The notes: generated by a model not told the origin, from the sequence alone. Positions 41,937-50,726 are shown, numbered from the stretch's first letter. The stretch is 64,000 nt of DNA from Sphingomonas bacterium (GCF_028289855.1 NZ_JAQGKZ010000059.1:1-64000); one strand, 5' to 3'. Translations and numbers: made by a program.

Positions 41937-42728
41937 TCAGAACCGTCGCGAGATGCCGGCGTACAGCTCGACGTCGGGCGCATCGTGATTGAGGCCGGCG
42001 ACGCCACCGACATCGAACTGCATATTGTCGCGCGCCATATACGCCAGCGACAGCGATCCCAGCGCCTGAGTCGTCTTGCCCGACGGATCGTCGTCGCGGA
42101 TCGCCTGTCCCTCCAGTTCGACCGTCAGCTTGTCGGTCGCGGCATAGGCCAGCCCGACCACGCCGCTCGCCGCGAAGTGCCGGCCACGCCCATCCTGATC
42201 GACCGCGGCGTCGATTTCGGGGACGAACTGAACATTGACCTTTTTCGACAAGTCGTACGTCAACGGTACCACAACGCCAACGCCCCAATCGTCCGCGCCG
42301 ACCGGCGTCCGTCCAACCGGCAAGGTCACGAACGGCTGCACCGCGACCGCGAACCCGCTGCCGTCGGGATTGGCGAGATTGGCCTTGAGGCCCAGCGTCA
42401 CGTCGCCGACGCGCGTCGCGCGGCTGACCAGGCCGCCCGATCGATCGCGGACATAGCCGATCGGCGTCCAGCCAATCTGCGCCTCGATAGTGTCGCTGAG
42501 CCCGATCCGCACCAGCGTGTCGCCGATCAGCACGGTGTCGGTGCGGTCGCCGCCTTGTTTGTCGAGCGTCCAGTCGGCGAGTGCGGTTTCGACCGACACG
42601 TGGCGCGCATCGATCGTGCAGGCGGGCGTGCCGAGGCCGGGGCGCGCGGGGCAATAATCGCGCTCCTTGTCTTGGGCGTGCGCTGCCGGGATGACGAAGA
42701 GGGCGGCAGCTAGAAGTCGATATCGCAT
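41937..42728 (-). CDS. Outer-membrane transporter-like protein (phenol MetA-pathway family)
   Basis: This 263-residue protein has a signal peptide (residues 1-19, ending AAHA). Its barrel pattern matches the family annotated as putative MetA-pathway of phenol degradation: ALADWTLDKQGGDRTDTVLIGDTLVRIGLSDTIEAQIGWTP, then VTLGLKANL, VQPFVTLPVG and a final GISRRF with C-terminal Phe. The barrel would have about ten to twelve strands. The ATG at 42728 was chosen because it gives the signal peptide; the frame is open further. The gene ends four bases from the convergent acyltransferase. Its function is unknown. Confidence 0.83.
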   Translation of the reverse strand: MRYRLLAAALFVIPAAHAQDKERDYCPARPGLGTPACTIDARHVSVETALADWTLDKQGGDRTDTVLIGDTLVRIGLSDTIEAQIGWTPIGYVRDRSGGLVSRATRVGDVTLGLKANLANPDGSGFAVAVQPFVTLPVGRTPVGADDWGVGVVVPLTYDLSKKVNVQFVPEIDAAVDQDGRGRHFAASGVVGLAYAATDKLTVELEGQAIRDDDPSGKTTQALGSLSLAYMARDNMQFDVGGVAGLNHDAPDVELYAGISRRF

Positions 42729-42774
42729 CGCACCCGAACCCGCATGCGATCGATCGGTTCCGCTCACGTAACGG

Positions 42775-43545
42775 TCACCGCAACTGCACCCAGGTCGGCG
42801 CGTGATCGCTGGCCTTTTCACGGCCGCGATACTCCTTGTCGACCCCGGCGTCGCGCAGCCGGTCGGCGGCGATCGGCGAGAGCAACAAATGGTCGATGCG
42901 GAACCCTGCATCGCGCTGCAACGCACCGGCCTGATAATCCCAGAAGGTCCAAACCCTGCCCCCCGGGAAGCGCGTGCGCAGCGCGTCGGTCCACCCCTGC
43001 GCTAGCAAGGTGCGATACGCCGCGCGGCTTTCGGGCTGCATCAGCGCGTCGTCCTGCATCGCGCGGACCGAGAAGGTGTCGTCGTCATTGGCGATCACGT
43101 TGTAATCGCCCGCCAGCACCACCGGCAGCTCCTCCGCCAGCAGATCGCGCGCGCGGTCGGCGAGGCGCTCCATCCATTTGAGCTTGTAGTCGAATTTCGG
43201 CCCTGGCTGCGGATTGCCGTTGGGCAGATAGAGCGACGCGACGACCAACCCGTCGACCTCGCATTCCAGGTAGCGGCTATGTTCGTCCTCCGGATCGCCC
43301 ACCAATCCGCGCTGGCGCTCGACCGGATCCTTGCCCTTGGCAAGCACCGCGACGCCGTTCCAGCTCTTCTGCCCGTGCCACACCGCACCGTACCCGGCGG
43401 CGCGGATCGCATCGATCGGGAAGCCGTCGTCCTGCGACTTGAGCTCCTGAAGGCAAACGATGTCGGGCTGTTGCTCGGTCAAATACTCGACCAGCCGGTC
43501 GATCCGCGCCTTGATGCCGTTGACGTTGTAGGTGACGATTTTCAT
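42775..43545 (-). CDS. xth: Exodeoxyribonuclease III
   Basis: This 256-residue AP endonuclease and 3'-5' exonuclease repairs abasic sites. It shows MKIVTYNVNGIKARIDRLVEYL, CLQELKSQDDGFP (metal-binding Glu), YLPNGNPQPGPKFDYKLKWME, LAGDYNVIANDDD and the final DYQAGALQRDAGFRIDHLLLSP and SDHAPTW. All active-site motifs of the EEP fold are intact. It starts at the ATG at 43545; a family A palindromic repeat lies upstream. Confidence 0.96.
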   Translation of the reverse strand: MKIVTYNVNGIKARIDRLVEYLTEQQPDIVCLQELKSQDDGFPIDAIRAAGYGAVWHGQKSWNGVAVLAKGKDPVERQRGLVGDPEDEHSRYLECEVDGLVVASLYLPNGNPQPGPKFDYKLKWMERLADRARDLLAEELPVVLAGDYNVIANDDDTFSVRAMQDDALMQPESRAAYRTLLAQGWTDALRTRFPGGRVWTFWDYQAGALQRDAGFRIDHLLLSPIAADRLRDAGVDKEYRGREKASDHAPTWVQLR

Positions 43546-43568
43546 CAGTTCAGGAACCCCATCCAACC

Positions 43569-43634
43569 GTTCGCCCTGAGCTTGTCGAAGGGCGTGTTGC
43601 ACGCACGTGGTTCGACAAGCTCAGCACGAACGGA
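43569..43634. repeat. Intergenic inverted repeat, family A copy 1
   Basis: The arms contain GAGCTTGTCGAA and TTCGACAAGCTC within CGTTCG...CGAACG ends. A second copy lies at 56942-57006. It occupies the gap between the xth start and the Fe-S carrier's stop. Confidence 0.85.
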
Positions 43635-43652
43635 CCCCTTGGGAGCATGTCG

Positions 43653-43991
43653 TCAGACCGAGAAGCTGGTGCCGCAACCGCAGCCCGAAGCGGCGTTGGG
43701 GTTCTCGACCTTGAAATGCGCGCCGCCGAGATTATCGACGAAATCGACCGCGCAACCGCGCACCAGGTCGAGGCTCATGTCATCGACCAGCAATTTCACG
43801 CCATCGACCTCGGCGATCGTATCGCCCTGCTCGGGCGCGTCGGCCAAGCCGAACTTATACTGGAACCCGGAGCAACCGCCGCCTTCGACCGACAGCCGCA
43901 GGATGGCGGGCTTGCTTTGCTTCGCCGCGATCGCCGCGACACGCGCAGCGGCAGCCTGTGTCAGCGTGATATCGGGCGCAAGCGTTGCCAT
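43653..43991 (-). CDS. erpA: A-type iron-sulfur carrier (ErpA/IscA family)
   Basis: This 112-residue protein has the A-type carrier fold, with the three conserved cysteines in EGGGCSGFQYKFGL and the C-terminal SGCGCGTSF. These hold a transient Fe-S cluster for insertion into target enzymes. The ATG at 43991 gives MATLAPDITL; a 13-residue longer frame is open but lacks support. ErpA and IscA are hard to separate by sequence alone; the absence of isc genes nearby favours ErpA. The C-terminal tail ends in a short SV. Confidence 0.9.
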   Translation of the reverse strand: MATLAPDITLTQAAAARVAAIAAKQSKPAILRLSVEGGGCSGFQYKFGLADAPEQGDTIAEVDGVKLLVDDMSLDLVRGCAVDFVDNLGGAHFKVENPNAASGCGCGTSFSV

Positions 43992-44086
43992 GGAGCGGAG
44001 ATAGGCGCTGCCCGGCGCCTCGGCAACCAACGAAAAGGCCGCGCCGGTTGCCCGGCGCGGCCCATCCTCTCCTTATTATTCTTCGT

Positions 44087-45271
44087 TCAGTCGGTCGAAT
44101 CGGCCGCCGGCGCGGTCGTCATCGGCACCGCGTTCAGCGTCGGGCTGCGCAGCGCGGTCGAATAATCCGCGGTGGTCAGGAACGGCATCGGGTTGACCGC
44201 GCGCCCATCGATACGGACTTCGTAATGGAGGTGCGGCCCGGTCGAACGGCCGGTCGAGCCCGACAGCGCGATCAGCTGGCCGCGCTTCACGCGCTGCCCC
44301 GCGACGACCAGGATTTTCGACAAATGGCCGAAGCGAGTCTGGATGCCGCGGCCATGATCGATCTCGACCATGTTGCCGTACCCGCCCGAACGCTCCGCCT
44401 TATCGACCACGCCGTCGGCGGTGGCATAGACCGCGGTGCCGGTCGCACAGGGAATATCGACCCCCGGGTGGAACGCCGCGGTGCCGCGGAACGGATCGCT
44501 GCGAATGCCGAAATTGCTGGTGAATTTCATGTCCGCGACAGGCTGAACCGAGGGGATCGAGATCAGCCCGTCTTCGAGCGTATCGAGCTTCTTCCAGGTC
44601 TGGAACAGCGCGCGGAACTGGGCGTCGGCGGCGATGTCGGCGGCGGCTTCCGAACTATCGGCTGCGATGTAGGGACCGCCCATCGCGGGCATTTTCGGCT
44701 GAAAGCGGGTCGGGTCGATCCCGAACGAGCGCGCGCGGCCGACCGCCGCAATGTAGCGCTTCTCGGTCGCGATCCGCGCCTTGATCGCCAGCGTCACCTG
44801 CCCGCGCTCGACGCGCGCGAGGGGCTCAACCACGTCGGCGGCAACTGCGGCAGCCTTGGCATCGATCGGCTCATAAGCGACCGGCTTGACGTCGCCCGAG
44901 CCGTTCAGCGCGGCCGCAAGCATCGCCTGGCGCGCTTCGACCCGCTGCGCGCGGACGTCGGCGACATATTTGATCTGCTGGATCTTGGCCTGCATGTCGG
45001 CGACCTGCGCCTCCATCTTGGCGACCTTGGCTTCGGGCGACAGCGGCTTTTCGGTCAGGCCGGTCAGCGCGATCGCGCTGACCCCGGCTTGCGCGACGCC
45101 ATAAGCAGAGAAAACGAGCGTGACGGCACCGGCAGCGGCGAGAGCGGCCTGGGTACGGCCGGCGAGCGAGAAGCGGCGGAGGTCACGGCCATCGTGAAAG
45201 ATGAAATCGCGTGTCTTGAAATATTGGCCAAAGCGCGTCAGCGCGCCCCGAAAACCCGTAAAATTTATCAT
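44087..45271 (-). CDS. M23-family peptidase, membrane-anchored
   Basis: This 394-residue protein has a basic cytoplasmic start, one membrane helix (about residues 45-65), a coiled-coil stretch near 75-105 (EAKVAKMEAQVADMQAKIQQ) and a C-terminal LytM/M23 domain from about 255. The zinc ligands appear in FHPGVDIP and HLHYEVR, with the second catalytic His in FGHLSK. Active M23 enzymes cut peptidoglycan cross-links; since all motifs are intact, it is probably active rather than an EnvC-like activator. It is a single gene. Confidence 0.92.
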   Translation of the reverse strand: MINFTGFRGALTRFGQYFKTRDFIFHDGRDLRRFSLAGRTQAALAAAGAVTLVFSAYGVAQAGVSAIALTGLTEKPLSPEAKVAKMEAQVADMQAKIQQIKYVADVRAQRVEARQAMLAAALNGSGDVKPVAYEPIDAKAAAVAADVVEPLARVERGQVTLAIKARIATEKRYIAAVGRARSFGIDPTRFQPKMPAMGGPYIAADSSEAAADIAADAQFRALFQTWKKLDTLEDGLISIPSVQPVADMKFTSNFGIRSDPFRGTAAFHPGVDIPCATGTAVYATADGVVDKAERSGGYGNMVEIDHGRGIQTRFGHLSKILVVAGQRVKRGQLIALSGSTGRSTGPHLHYEVRIDGRAVNPMPFLTTADYSTALRSPTLNAVPMTTAPAADSTD

Positions 45272-45364
45272 GTGTCCCCGGCGACCCTGGCGACGGTCAC
45301 CGCGTTTCGCGACGACCTTGATTGCTCGAACTACCGGATCCAGCCCCTCCGCATCCGGTCTATG

Positions 45365-45390
45365 GGAACCTTCACTGCCCGGCTGTCGTT
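45365..45390 (+). promoter_or_regulatory. EcfG-type promoter match without a downstream gene
   Basis: GGAAC (45365-45369), 17 bases, CGTT (45387-45390) matches the general stress sigma factor consensus. It points into the 128-base stretch before the bcp stop codon, where no gene is visible on this strand. It could be chance or drive an antisense or small RNA. The remainder of the 247-base gap shows nothing else. Confidence 0.35.
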
Positions 45391-45518
45391 TTCATGCAAT
45401 AGCCTCGCGGCGAATCGGGGGCAGACCGGCACGTCCGCGCGGCGAGTCGTTGAACTGCGTGTTAATTATGCGCCGCCGCCGATACGCGCGGTGAGCGATT
45501 CGGCCTGATTTCAGCGAG

Positions 45519-45980
45519 TCAGCTCAGTTCCTTTACCGCCGCCAGAACCTGTTCGACATGACCCGGTACCTTTACCTTGCGCCACGTCCTGACCAGCTTG
45601 CCCGATGCGTCGAACAGCCAGGTCGAGCGGTCGATCCCCATATAGTCGCGGCCATAGAGAACCTTGGGCACCCAGGCACCGAACGCCTCGATCACCTCTT
45701 GCTCATCACTCGCCAGCGGCACTGTCAAATCGTATTTGGCGGTGAACTTGGCGTGCTTGGCGGCTGTATCCTTCGACACGCCGAGCACCGCCACCCCAGC
45801 CTTCGCGAAGTCAGGCAGCGCCGCGCTGAACTCCTGCGCTTCCTTGGTGCAACCGCCGGTGTCGTCCTTGGGATAGAAATAGAGCACGAAAGGCTTGCCA
45901 ACGAAGCTTCGAAGCCGGATCGGGCCATCGGCGCCGGTCAGTTCGAGATCGGGCAGGTCCGCCCCCTCTTCAACGCTCAT
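45519..45980 (-). CDS. bcp: Peroxiredoxin, Bcp/PrxQ family
   Basis: This 153-residue thiol peroxidase has the peroxidatic Cys in YPKDDTGGCTKEAQEF. The second Cys usually found five residues later in Bcp (CTKEAC) is Gln here, so it belongs to the one-Cys or atypical subgroup. The rest is standard: VLGVSKDTAAKHAKF, VPLASDEQEVIEAFGAW and STWLFDASGKLVRTWRKVKVPGH. It starts at the ATG at 45980, overlapping the end of glnE by 11 bases, so the two are probably co-transcribed. Confidence 0.92.
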   Translation of the reverse strand: MSVEEGADLPDLELTGADGPIRLRSFVGKPFVLYFYPKDDTGGCTKEAQEFSAALPDFAKAGVAVLGVSKDTAAKHAKFTAKYDLTVPLASDEQEVIEAFGAWVPKVLYGRDYMGIDRSTWLFDASGKLVRTWRKVKVPGHVEQVLAAVKELS

Positions 45981-48648
45981 CCCGTCCTCCGCTGACGCTC
46001 GCCCAGAAACGCGAAACCTCCTGCCGCGTCGCGTCGAACCGCGCAACCAGCGCACTCCAGCTCTCGGCACCGAGCACGCGCACAATCAGTGCCTGCGTCG
46101 CGATTGACGGCGGCTCGCTGTCGGGCGCGACGAGGCGCAGCAGCACCAGCATCCGCGTGAGCAGCCGATACGCCTCGCCGATCGCCGCCGGCACGATAGC
46201 GTGTTCCGCCAACGTGGCGATCGCGGGATCGAGATCGGGATCGAACCCCGTGCGGTGCGTCAGTTGCGCGACGTGGACGGCGAATTCGAGGTCGACCAGC
46301 GCGCCGGGCAGCAACTTGGCGTCGAGCGGCCCCCCGGGTGGCTTATGCCGCGCCATTTCGGCGCGCATCCCGGCTGCGTCGGTGACGATCTTGGCCGCGT
46401 CGCGCGGCGTCGCCAGGACCTCATCGATCACCGCCGTCACCGCCGCGCGCGCTGAGTCCGACCCGAAGATCGCCCGTGCGCGAGTCAGCGCCATATGCTC
46501 CCACGTCCACGCATCCTCGCGCTGATACCGCGCGAACCCGTCGAGCGAGACGACTAACGGCCCTTGCGCGCCCGACGGCCGCAACCGCGTGTCGATGTCG
46601 TAGAGCGGGCCGGCGGCGGTCGGCACCGACAAAGCGGCGCTGAGCCGCTGTGCGAGGCGGTTGTAGTAATGCACCGCGCCGAGCGGCTTCGGGCCATCCG
46701 ATTCACCCGCGAAATCGCCGGTGAACAGATAGATCAGGTCGAGGTCGGAAGCATGCGTCATCGCCCCGCCACCGAGCCGCCCCAGCGCGAGGATCAGCAA
46801 TTCGCTGTCGGGCACATGCCCGTGCGTCTTGGCGAAATCGGCGACGGTGGCGGCGGCGAGCACGTCGACGGCGGAGACCGCGACGCGGGCGTAACCGTGC
46901 GCCACGTCGAGCGGATCGCTGGTCCCGGCGACGAGTTGCGCCCCCAGTGCGAAGCGCTTTTCACCGACGACGCGGCGAACATGTTCGAGCGCACCCTGGT
47001 AGTCGTCGCCCTCCTCGGCGCCTGACATTTCTTTGATCAACGCCTGCAGGTCGCCCACCGGCGCGAGTGCGGTCGCGTCGATCAGCCCGTCGAGCAGAGC
47101 CGGGCGCCGTCCCAATGCTTCGGCCAGCAGCGGCGCGTGACTGAGGATCGTCGCCATCAACTGCGCGAGTTGCGGGCGCGCTTCGAGCAAACGGAAGAAA
47201 TTGATCGCGCTGGGTAGCCGCGAGAGCATCGCGTCGATCTGGATCAGCGCCGCCCGCGGATCGGGCGCTTGGCCCAACGCCGTCATCAACCCGGGGAGGA
47301 CCGCTTCGAGCGCCTGCCGCGCGGCCGCGCTGCGCAGCGCCGGATACGACCCGCCGCGCCAACGCTCTACCAGTTGCGCGGCGGTCGCGGCGTCCGCGAA
47401 GCCGATGCTTTCGAGTTGCGCCGGTAACGTTTCGCCGTCGCTCGATAAGGCGGCGGTATCGGGCGGGTCGAGCGAATCGTAGATCGCGCCCACCGCCAAA
47501 ACATGCGGCTTGAGCATCGCGATCAGCGATGCGCCGCTGCCGAACGCCGCAAGCTGCCCCACATTGTCGAGTGCATCCTGCCCGCGCGGCAGCGCGTGGG
47601 TCTGGCGGTCGTCTACCATTTGCAGCCGATGCTCGGTGGTGCGGAACGCGACGTACGCGGCCTTCAGCGTTGCCGCCTCGTCCGCGCCGATCCGCCCCGC
47701 CGCCGCCAGCCCGTCCAGCGCGTCGATCGTTGCCGGCGCCCGCAATCCCGCGTCGCGCCCGCCGTGGATCAGCTGATGGATCTGCGCGAAGAATTCGATT
47801 TCGCGGATTCCGCCGCGCCCGCGCTTGAGATCGTAGCCGGGGCCGAACGCCTGACCTTGCGAATGGTGATCGCGGATGCGTCGGGTGATCTCGCGGATAT
47901 CGCCGACAGCGCCGAAATCGACCCCGCGGCGCCACACGAACGGGCGGATCGCGTCGAGGAAGCGCCGACCCAACGCAAGATCCCCGGCAACGGCACGCGC
48001 CCGAATGAACGCGGCGCGCTCCCACGGCAAAGCCGCCGATTCGTAATAGGAAATCGCGCCGTCGACCGGCAGCGCGATCGGTGTGGCCTCGGGCGAAGGA
48101 CGCAGCCGCAGATCGACGCGTAGCACATACCCCTCACCGTCACGCGCCTGAAGCAATTCGACTACGCGGCGTCCGATACGGATCGCGGCTTCTTGCGGTT
48201 CTTCGCGCGGACGGTGCGGCAACGTCGCGGGATCGAACAACAGGATCGGGTCGATGTCGGACGAATAATTGAGCTCGCAACTCCCCTGCTTGCCGAGCGC
48301 GATGGCGGCGAAGCCGATCGGCTCGGCGTCGGGCGTGCGTTCGTGGATCGCGGCGCGGATCGCCGCGTCGAGCGCACGATCGGCGAACGCGGTCAGCCGC
48401 TGCGTCACGCCGGCAAGATCGAGCGCGCCGGCGAGGTCGGCGATCGCGACGATCAACGCCTCGCGCCGCCGGGCGCGGCGCAATGCGACGCCGATCGGCA
48501 GGTCGGGATCGAACGGCAGCGGATCGGGCACGATACCGACGGCCAATTCCGCCGCTAGATCAGGCTGTTGCTCCAGCGCAACACGCAGGAACGGCGCATG
48601 CGCGGCGGCGCGTGCGAGAGCGTCGGCAAAGTCGGGCGGCGTGATCAC
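45970..48648 (-). CDS. glnE: Glutamine synthetase adenylyltransferase/deadenylylase
   Basis: This 892-residue bifunctional enzyme adds and removes AMP on glutamine synthetase. Both nucleotidyltransferase halves are visible: an N-terminal one with SCELNYSSDIDPILLFD near residue 120 and a C-terminal one with GGAMTHASDLDLIYLF near 635, each carrying the metal-binding Asp pair. HD-like helical domains follow each half, with LKRGRGGIREIEFFAQ and LLPGALVDLEFAVH. It starts with GTG at 48648 and is somewhat shorter than the 946-residue E. coli protein. bcp overlaps its end. Confidence 0.95.
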   Translation of the reverse strand: MITPPDFADALARAAAHAPFLRVALEQQPDLAAELAVGIVPDPLPFDPDLPIGVALRRARRREALIVAIADLAGALDLAGVTQRLTAFADRALDAAIRAAIHERTPDAEPIGFAAIALGKQGSCELNYSSDIDPILLFDPATLPHRPREEPQEAAIRIGRRVVELLQARDGEGYVLRVDLRLRPSPEATPIALPVDGAISYYESAALPWERAAFIRARAVAGDLALGRRFLDAIRPFVWRRGVDFGAVGDIREITRRIRDHHSQGQAFGPGYDLKRGRGGIREIEFFAQIHQLIHGGRDAGLRAPATIDALDGLAAAGRIGADEAATLKAAYVAFRTTEHRLQMVDDRQTHALPRGQDALDNVGQLAAFGSGASLIAMLKPHVLAVGAIYDSLDPPDTAALSSDGETLPAQLESIGFADAATAAQLVERWRGGSYPALRSAAARQALEAVLPGLMTALGQAPDPRAALIQIDAMLSRLPSAINFFRLLEARPQLAQLMATILSHAPLLAEALGRRPALLDGLIDATALAPVGDLQALIKEMSGAEEGDDYQGALEHVRRVVGEKRFALGAQLVAGTSDPLDVAHGYARVAVSAVDVLAAATVADFAKTHGHVPDSELLILALGRLGGGAMTHASDLDLIYLFTGDFAGESDGPKPLGAVHYYNRLAQRLSAALSVPTAAGPLYDIDTRLRPSGAQGPLVVSLDGFARYQREDAWTWEHMALTRARAIFGSDSARAAVTAVIDEVLATPRDAAKIVTDAAGMRAEMARHKPPGGPLDAKLLPGALVDLEFAVHVAQLTHRTGFDPDLDPAIATLAEHAIVPAAIGEAYRLLTRMLVLLRLVAPDSEPPSIATQALIVRVLGAESWSALVARFDATRQEVSRFWASVSGGRDER

Positions 48649-48771
48649 AGCCTTGCCCTAGCCCAAGCGGCGAAGCGCGAGAATTGCCGAGATCGTTACG
48701 GACTGATTCAAATTAATGTGCAGCGCAGCAACAAATCGGCAACAAATTGTCGCATCGCACGTTTTTCCCGA

Positions 48772-48942
48772 ATGAGCCCGCCGCCTTCCCAGAGTGCCGC
48801 TACCCCCGATAGCTTACGCCAGACGGTTCGCATGCCGCGCGAAAGCGACGGCGTGGGAAGTGCGCTACGCCAGATTTTCGCCGGCGTTCCGGCGCTGCCG
48901 TCCGAATGGCGCGCTTTATTGGGCCGGCTCGACAACGGCTAA
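48772..48942 (+). CDS. Second NepR-like microprotein beside ecfG
   Basis: The 56-residue frame is too short to stand out, but its C-terminal half, VGSALRQIFAGVPALPSEWRALLGRLD, aligns with the NepR at 50935 (MGTALRTVYHTAVSEPVPNEMLDLLRKLD). It needs one two-residue gap, and both share G.ALR, an aromatic, P.P, E, LL and LD. NepR proteins are anti-sigma factors for EcfG with exactly this two-helix core. The N-terminus is disordered, as in NepR. Its TAA overlaps the ecfG stop on the other strand, so it is convergent with the sigma gene. Start ATG 48772; no strong ribosome site is seen. Confidence 0.55.
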   Translation: MSPPPSQSAATPDSLRQTVRMPRESDGVGSALRQIFAGVPALPSEWRALLGRLDNG

Positions 48943-49607
48943 TCCTCGTCGTCGGGATCGTCCGGGCGCGGGTTATGCTCGCCGCTAAGCTCGTCGACCT
49001 CATCCATGATCGTGTCGAGCGCGGTACGTCCCTGATTGTCGGGCGCGTGGCGGCGTGAGGCGAGGTCGTTGCCGCTCAGGATCGATTCGAGCGCGACGCG
49101 CCCGCGCGCCACCCGGCTCTTGATCGTTCCGACCGCGACGTTGCAGATCTCGGCCGCTTCCTCGTAAGCGAAGCCGCCCGCGCCCACCAAAATCAGTGCC
49201 TCGCGCTGCGGTTGGGGCAGGTGCAGCAACGCGCGCTGCATATCGCCGAGCTCGACATGCTTGTCCTGACTCGCGGGTGCCGCGAGCACGCGGTCGGCGA
49301 CCAGGTCGTCCCATTCGCCCTTGAACCGCGCGCGGCGCATCTGGCTGAGATAAAGATTGCGCAAGATGATGAAGGTCCACGCGCGCATATTGGTGCCGGC
49401 CTGAAACCGCTGGCGCGCGGCCCACGCCTTCATCAGGGTTTCCTGGACCAGATCGTCGGCAAGATCGCGGCTGCCCGACAGCGAGCGGCCGAACGCGCGA
49501 AGGTGCGGGATAACCTGCGCCAACTGGTCCTTGAACTCGGGATCCGACAGCGCGACGTGCTCGATCGCCTCCCCCTCATCCATCGCATCGGTGTCGGTCG
49601 TGGTCAT
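48939..49607 (-). CDS. ecfG: EcfG-type general stress response sigma factor
   Basis: This 222-residue ECF sigma factor has sigma region 2 at about residues 25-95 (HLRAFGRSLSGSRDLADDLVQETLMKAWAARQRFQAGTNMRAWTF) and region 4 at about 125-180 (ALLHLPQPQREALILVGAGGFAYEEAAEICNVAVGTIKSRVARGR). Region 2 and 4 wording is typical of EcfG (ECF15), which recognises GGAAC and CGTT. An acidic C-terminal extension of about 40 residues follows. It is sequestered by NepR until phosphorylated PhyR releases it. phyR and nepR lie within 1.5 kb. Confidence 0.93.
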   Translation of the reverse strand: MTTTDTDAMDEGEAIEHVALSDPEFKDQLAQVIPHLRAFGRSLSGSRDLADDLVQETLMKAWAARQRFQAGTNMRAWTFIILRNLYLSQMRRARFKGEWDDLVADRVLAAPASQDKHVELGDMQRALLHLPQPQREALILVGAGGFAYEEAAEICNVAVGTIKSRVARGRVALESILSGNDLASRRHAPDNQGRTALDTIMDEVDELSGEHNPRPDDPDDED

Positions 49608-49689
49608 GGAACTCCGTCGAGCGGGCGCGGATGTACGCCGTAAGCAGATAGATAGGGTGGAATCGGCGCCAGCGCCAATTACGGCAGGC

Positions 49690-49854
49690 TCATTTGTTGA
49701 ACAGCACCGGGCCCCAGACGATCAGCGAGAGGATCCCGATCGCCAGCACGATCGAAATGCCGAGGACGTAGCGCATGTGCCCGGATGTTTCACCGGCGCG
49801 TGCCTCATCGCCGCTTTCGCGGACCGGCGCGTCTGGAGATTCTGGATCAGTCAT
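49690..49854 (-). CDS. Small single-helix membrane protein between phyR and ecfG
   Basis: This 54-residue protein has an acidic N-terminus (DPESPDAPVRESGDEA), a short basic and aromatic HMRY, then one hydrophobic helix YVLGISIVLAIGILSLIVWGPVLF ending in NK. The ATG at 49854 is preceded by GGGGG. I do not recognise a family. It lies on the same strand between phyR and ecfG, so it is probably transcribed with them. Confidence 0.6.
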   Translation of the reverse strand: MTDPESPDAPVRESGDEARAGETSGHMRYVLGISIVLAIGILSLIVWGPVLFNK

Positions 49855-49919
49855 ATCCCCCGAACGCACCAATTCCGTTTTGGCTCCGTAACCGATGGAA
49901 CTTCGCTGAAGCCGTGCCC

Positions 49920-50726
49920 TCAAGCAGGAATCGTGCTCTCGTCGAAGAACAGCGCCTGACTGATCGCTGCCTTCACCGTCGATCGCTGAAACGGCTTGGT
50001 GATCAGGAAGGTCGGCTCGGGCCGCTCTCCGGTCAGCAAACGCTCCGGGAAAGCGGTGATGAAGATCACCGGTACCTGGAATTCGGCGAGGATGTCCTTG
50101 ACCGCGTCGACCCCCGAACTGTCGTCGGCAAGCTGAATGTCGGCAAGCACCAGCCCGGGCCGGTCGGCCATCGCCGAGGCGACCGCTTCGTCGCGAGTTA
50201 CCGCCACGCCGGTCACGTCATGACCAAGGTCGCGGACGATCGTTTCGATATCCATCGCGATGATCGGCTCGTCTTCGATGATCAGGACGCGCGAACGCGT
50301 CTGCTTTTCGATCTCGGCGAGCGCGTCGGCGACAAGGCTTTCGACCTCGTCGCCATCGGCATCGATCAGATAACCGGCATCCTCGGGCGTGAAGCCCTCC
50401 ATCGCGGTCAGCAGCAGCGCCTGGCGCGACAAAGGAGTCATCTTCGCGAGCCGCGCGCGTGCGACCGCTTCCTGACCCCCAGTGTCCGACCCGTCATCGC
50501 TCAGCGCGACCTCGTCGTCGCGATTGGTGGTGCGCCAGATAACCTGGAACGTGCGGTACAATCCCAGGCGCGGATCGACATCGCGCGGAAATTCCTCGGG
50601 CGCGGCGACGATCGCCTCGAGCGCGGCGCGGACGTAGCGGTCGCCATGGTCCTGGCTCCCGGTTAGCGCGCGGCCATAGCGGCGCAGGAACGGCAGGTGC
50701 GGTGCGAGTTGCTGACCGAGCGACAT
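49920..50726 (-). CDS. phyR: PhyR response regulator (anti-anti-sigma factor)
   Basis: This 268-residue protein fuses a sigma-factor-like domain (residues 1-135, starting MSLGQQLAPHLPFLRRYGRALTGSQ) to a receiver domain (about 145-260; SRVLIIEDEPIIAMDIE, phospho-acceptor Asp in LVLADIQLAD, then VIFITAFPE and TKPF). When phosphorylated, the sigma-like part binds NepR and frees EcfG. The ATG at 50726 gives the conserved start; the frame is open upstream. It is divergent from nepR. Confidence 0.96.
   Translation of the reverse strand: MSLGQQLAPHLPFLRRYGRALTGSQDHGDRYVRAALEAIVAAPEEFPRDVDPRLGLYRTFQVIWRTTNRDDEVALSDDGSDTGGQEAVARARLAKMTPLSRQALLLTAMEGFTPEDAGYLIDADGDEVESLVADALAEIEKQTRSRVLIIEDEPIIAMDIETIVRDLGHDVTGVAVTRDEAVASAMADRPGLVLADIQLADDSSGVDAVKDILAEFQVPVIFITAFPERLLTGERPEPTFLITKPFQRSTVKAAISQALFFDESTIPA

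Noticed and set aside
43985..45508. Open frame of 507 codons on the plus strand
   Set aside because: It is antisense to the M23 peptidase, which has intact catalytic motifs and a membrane anchor.
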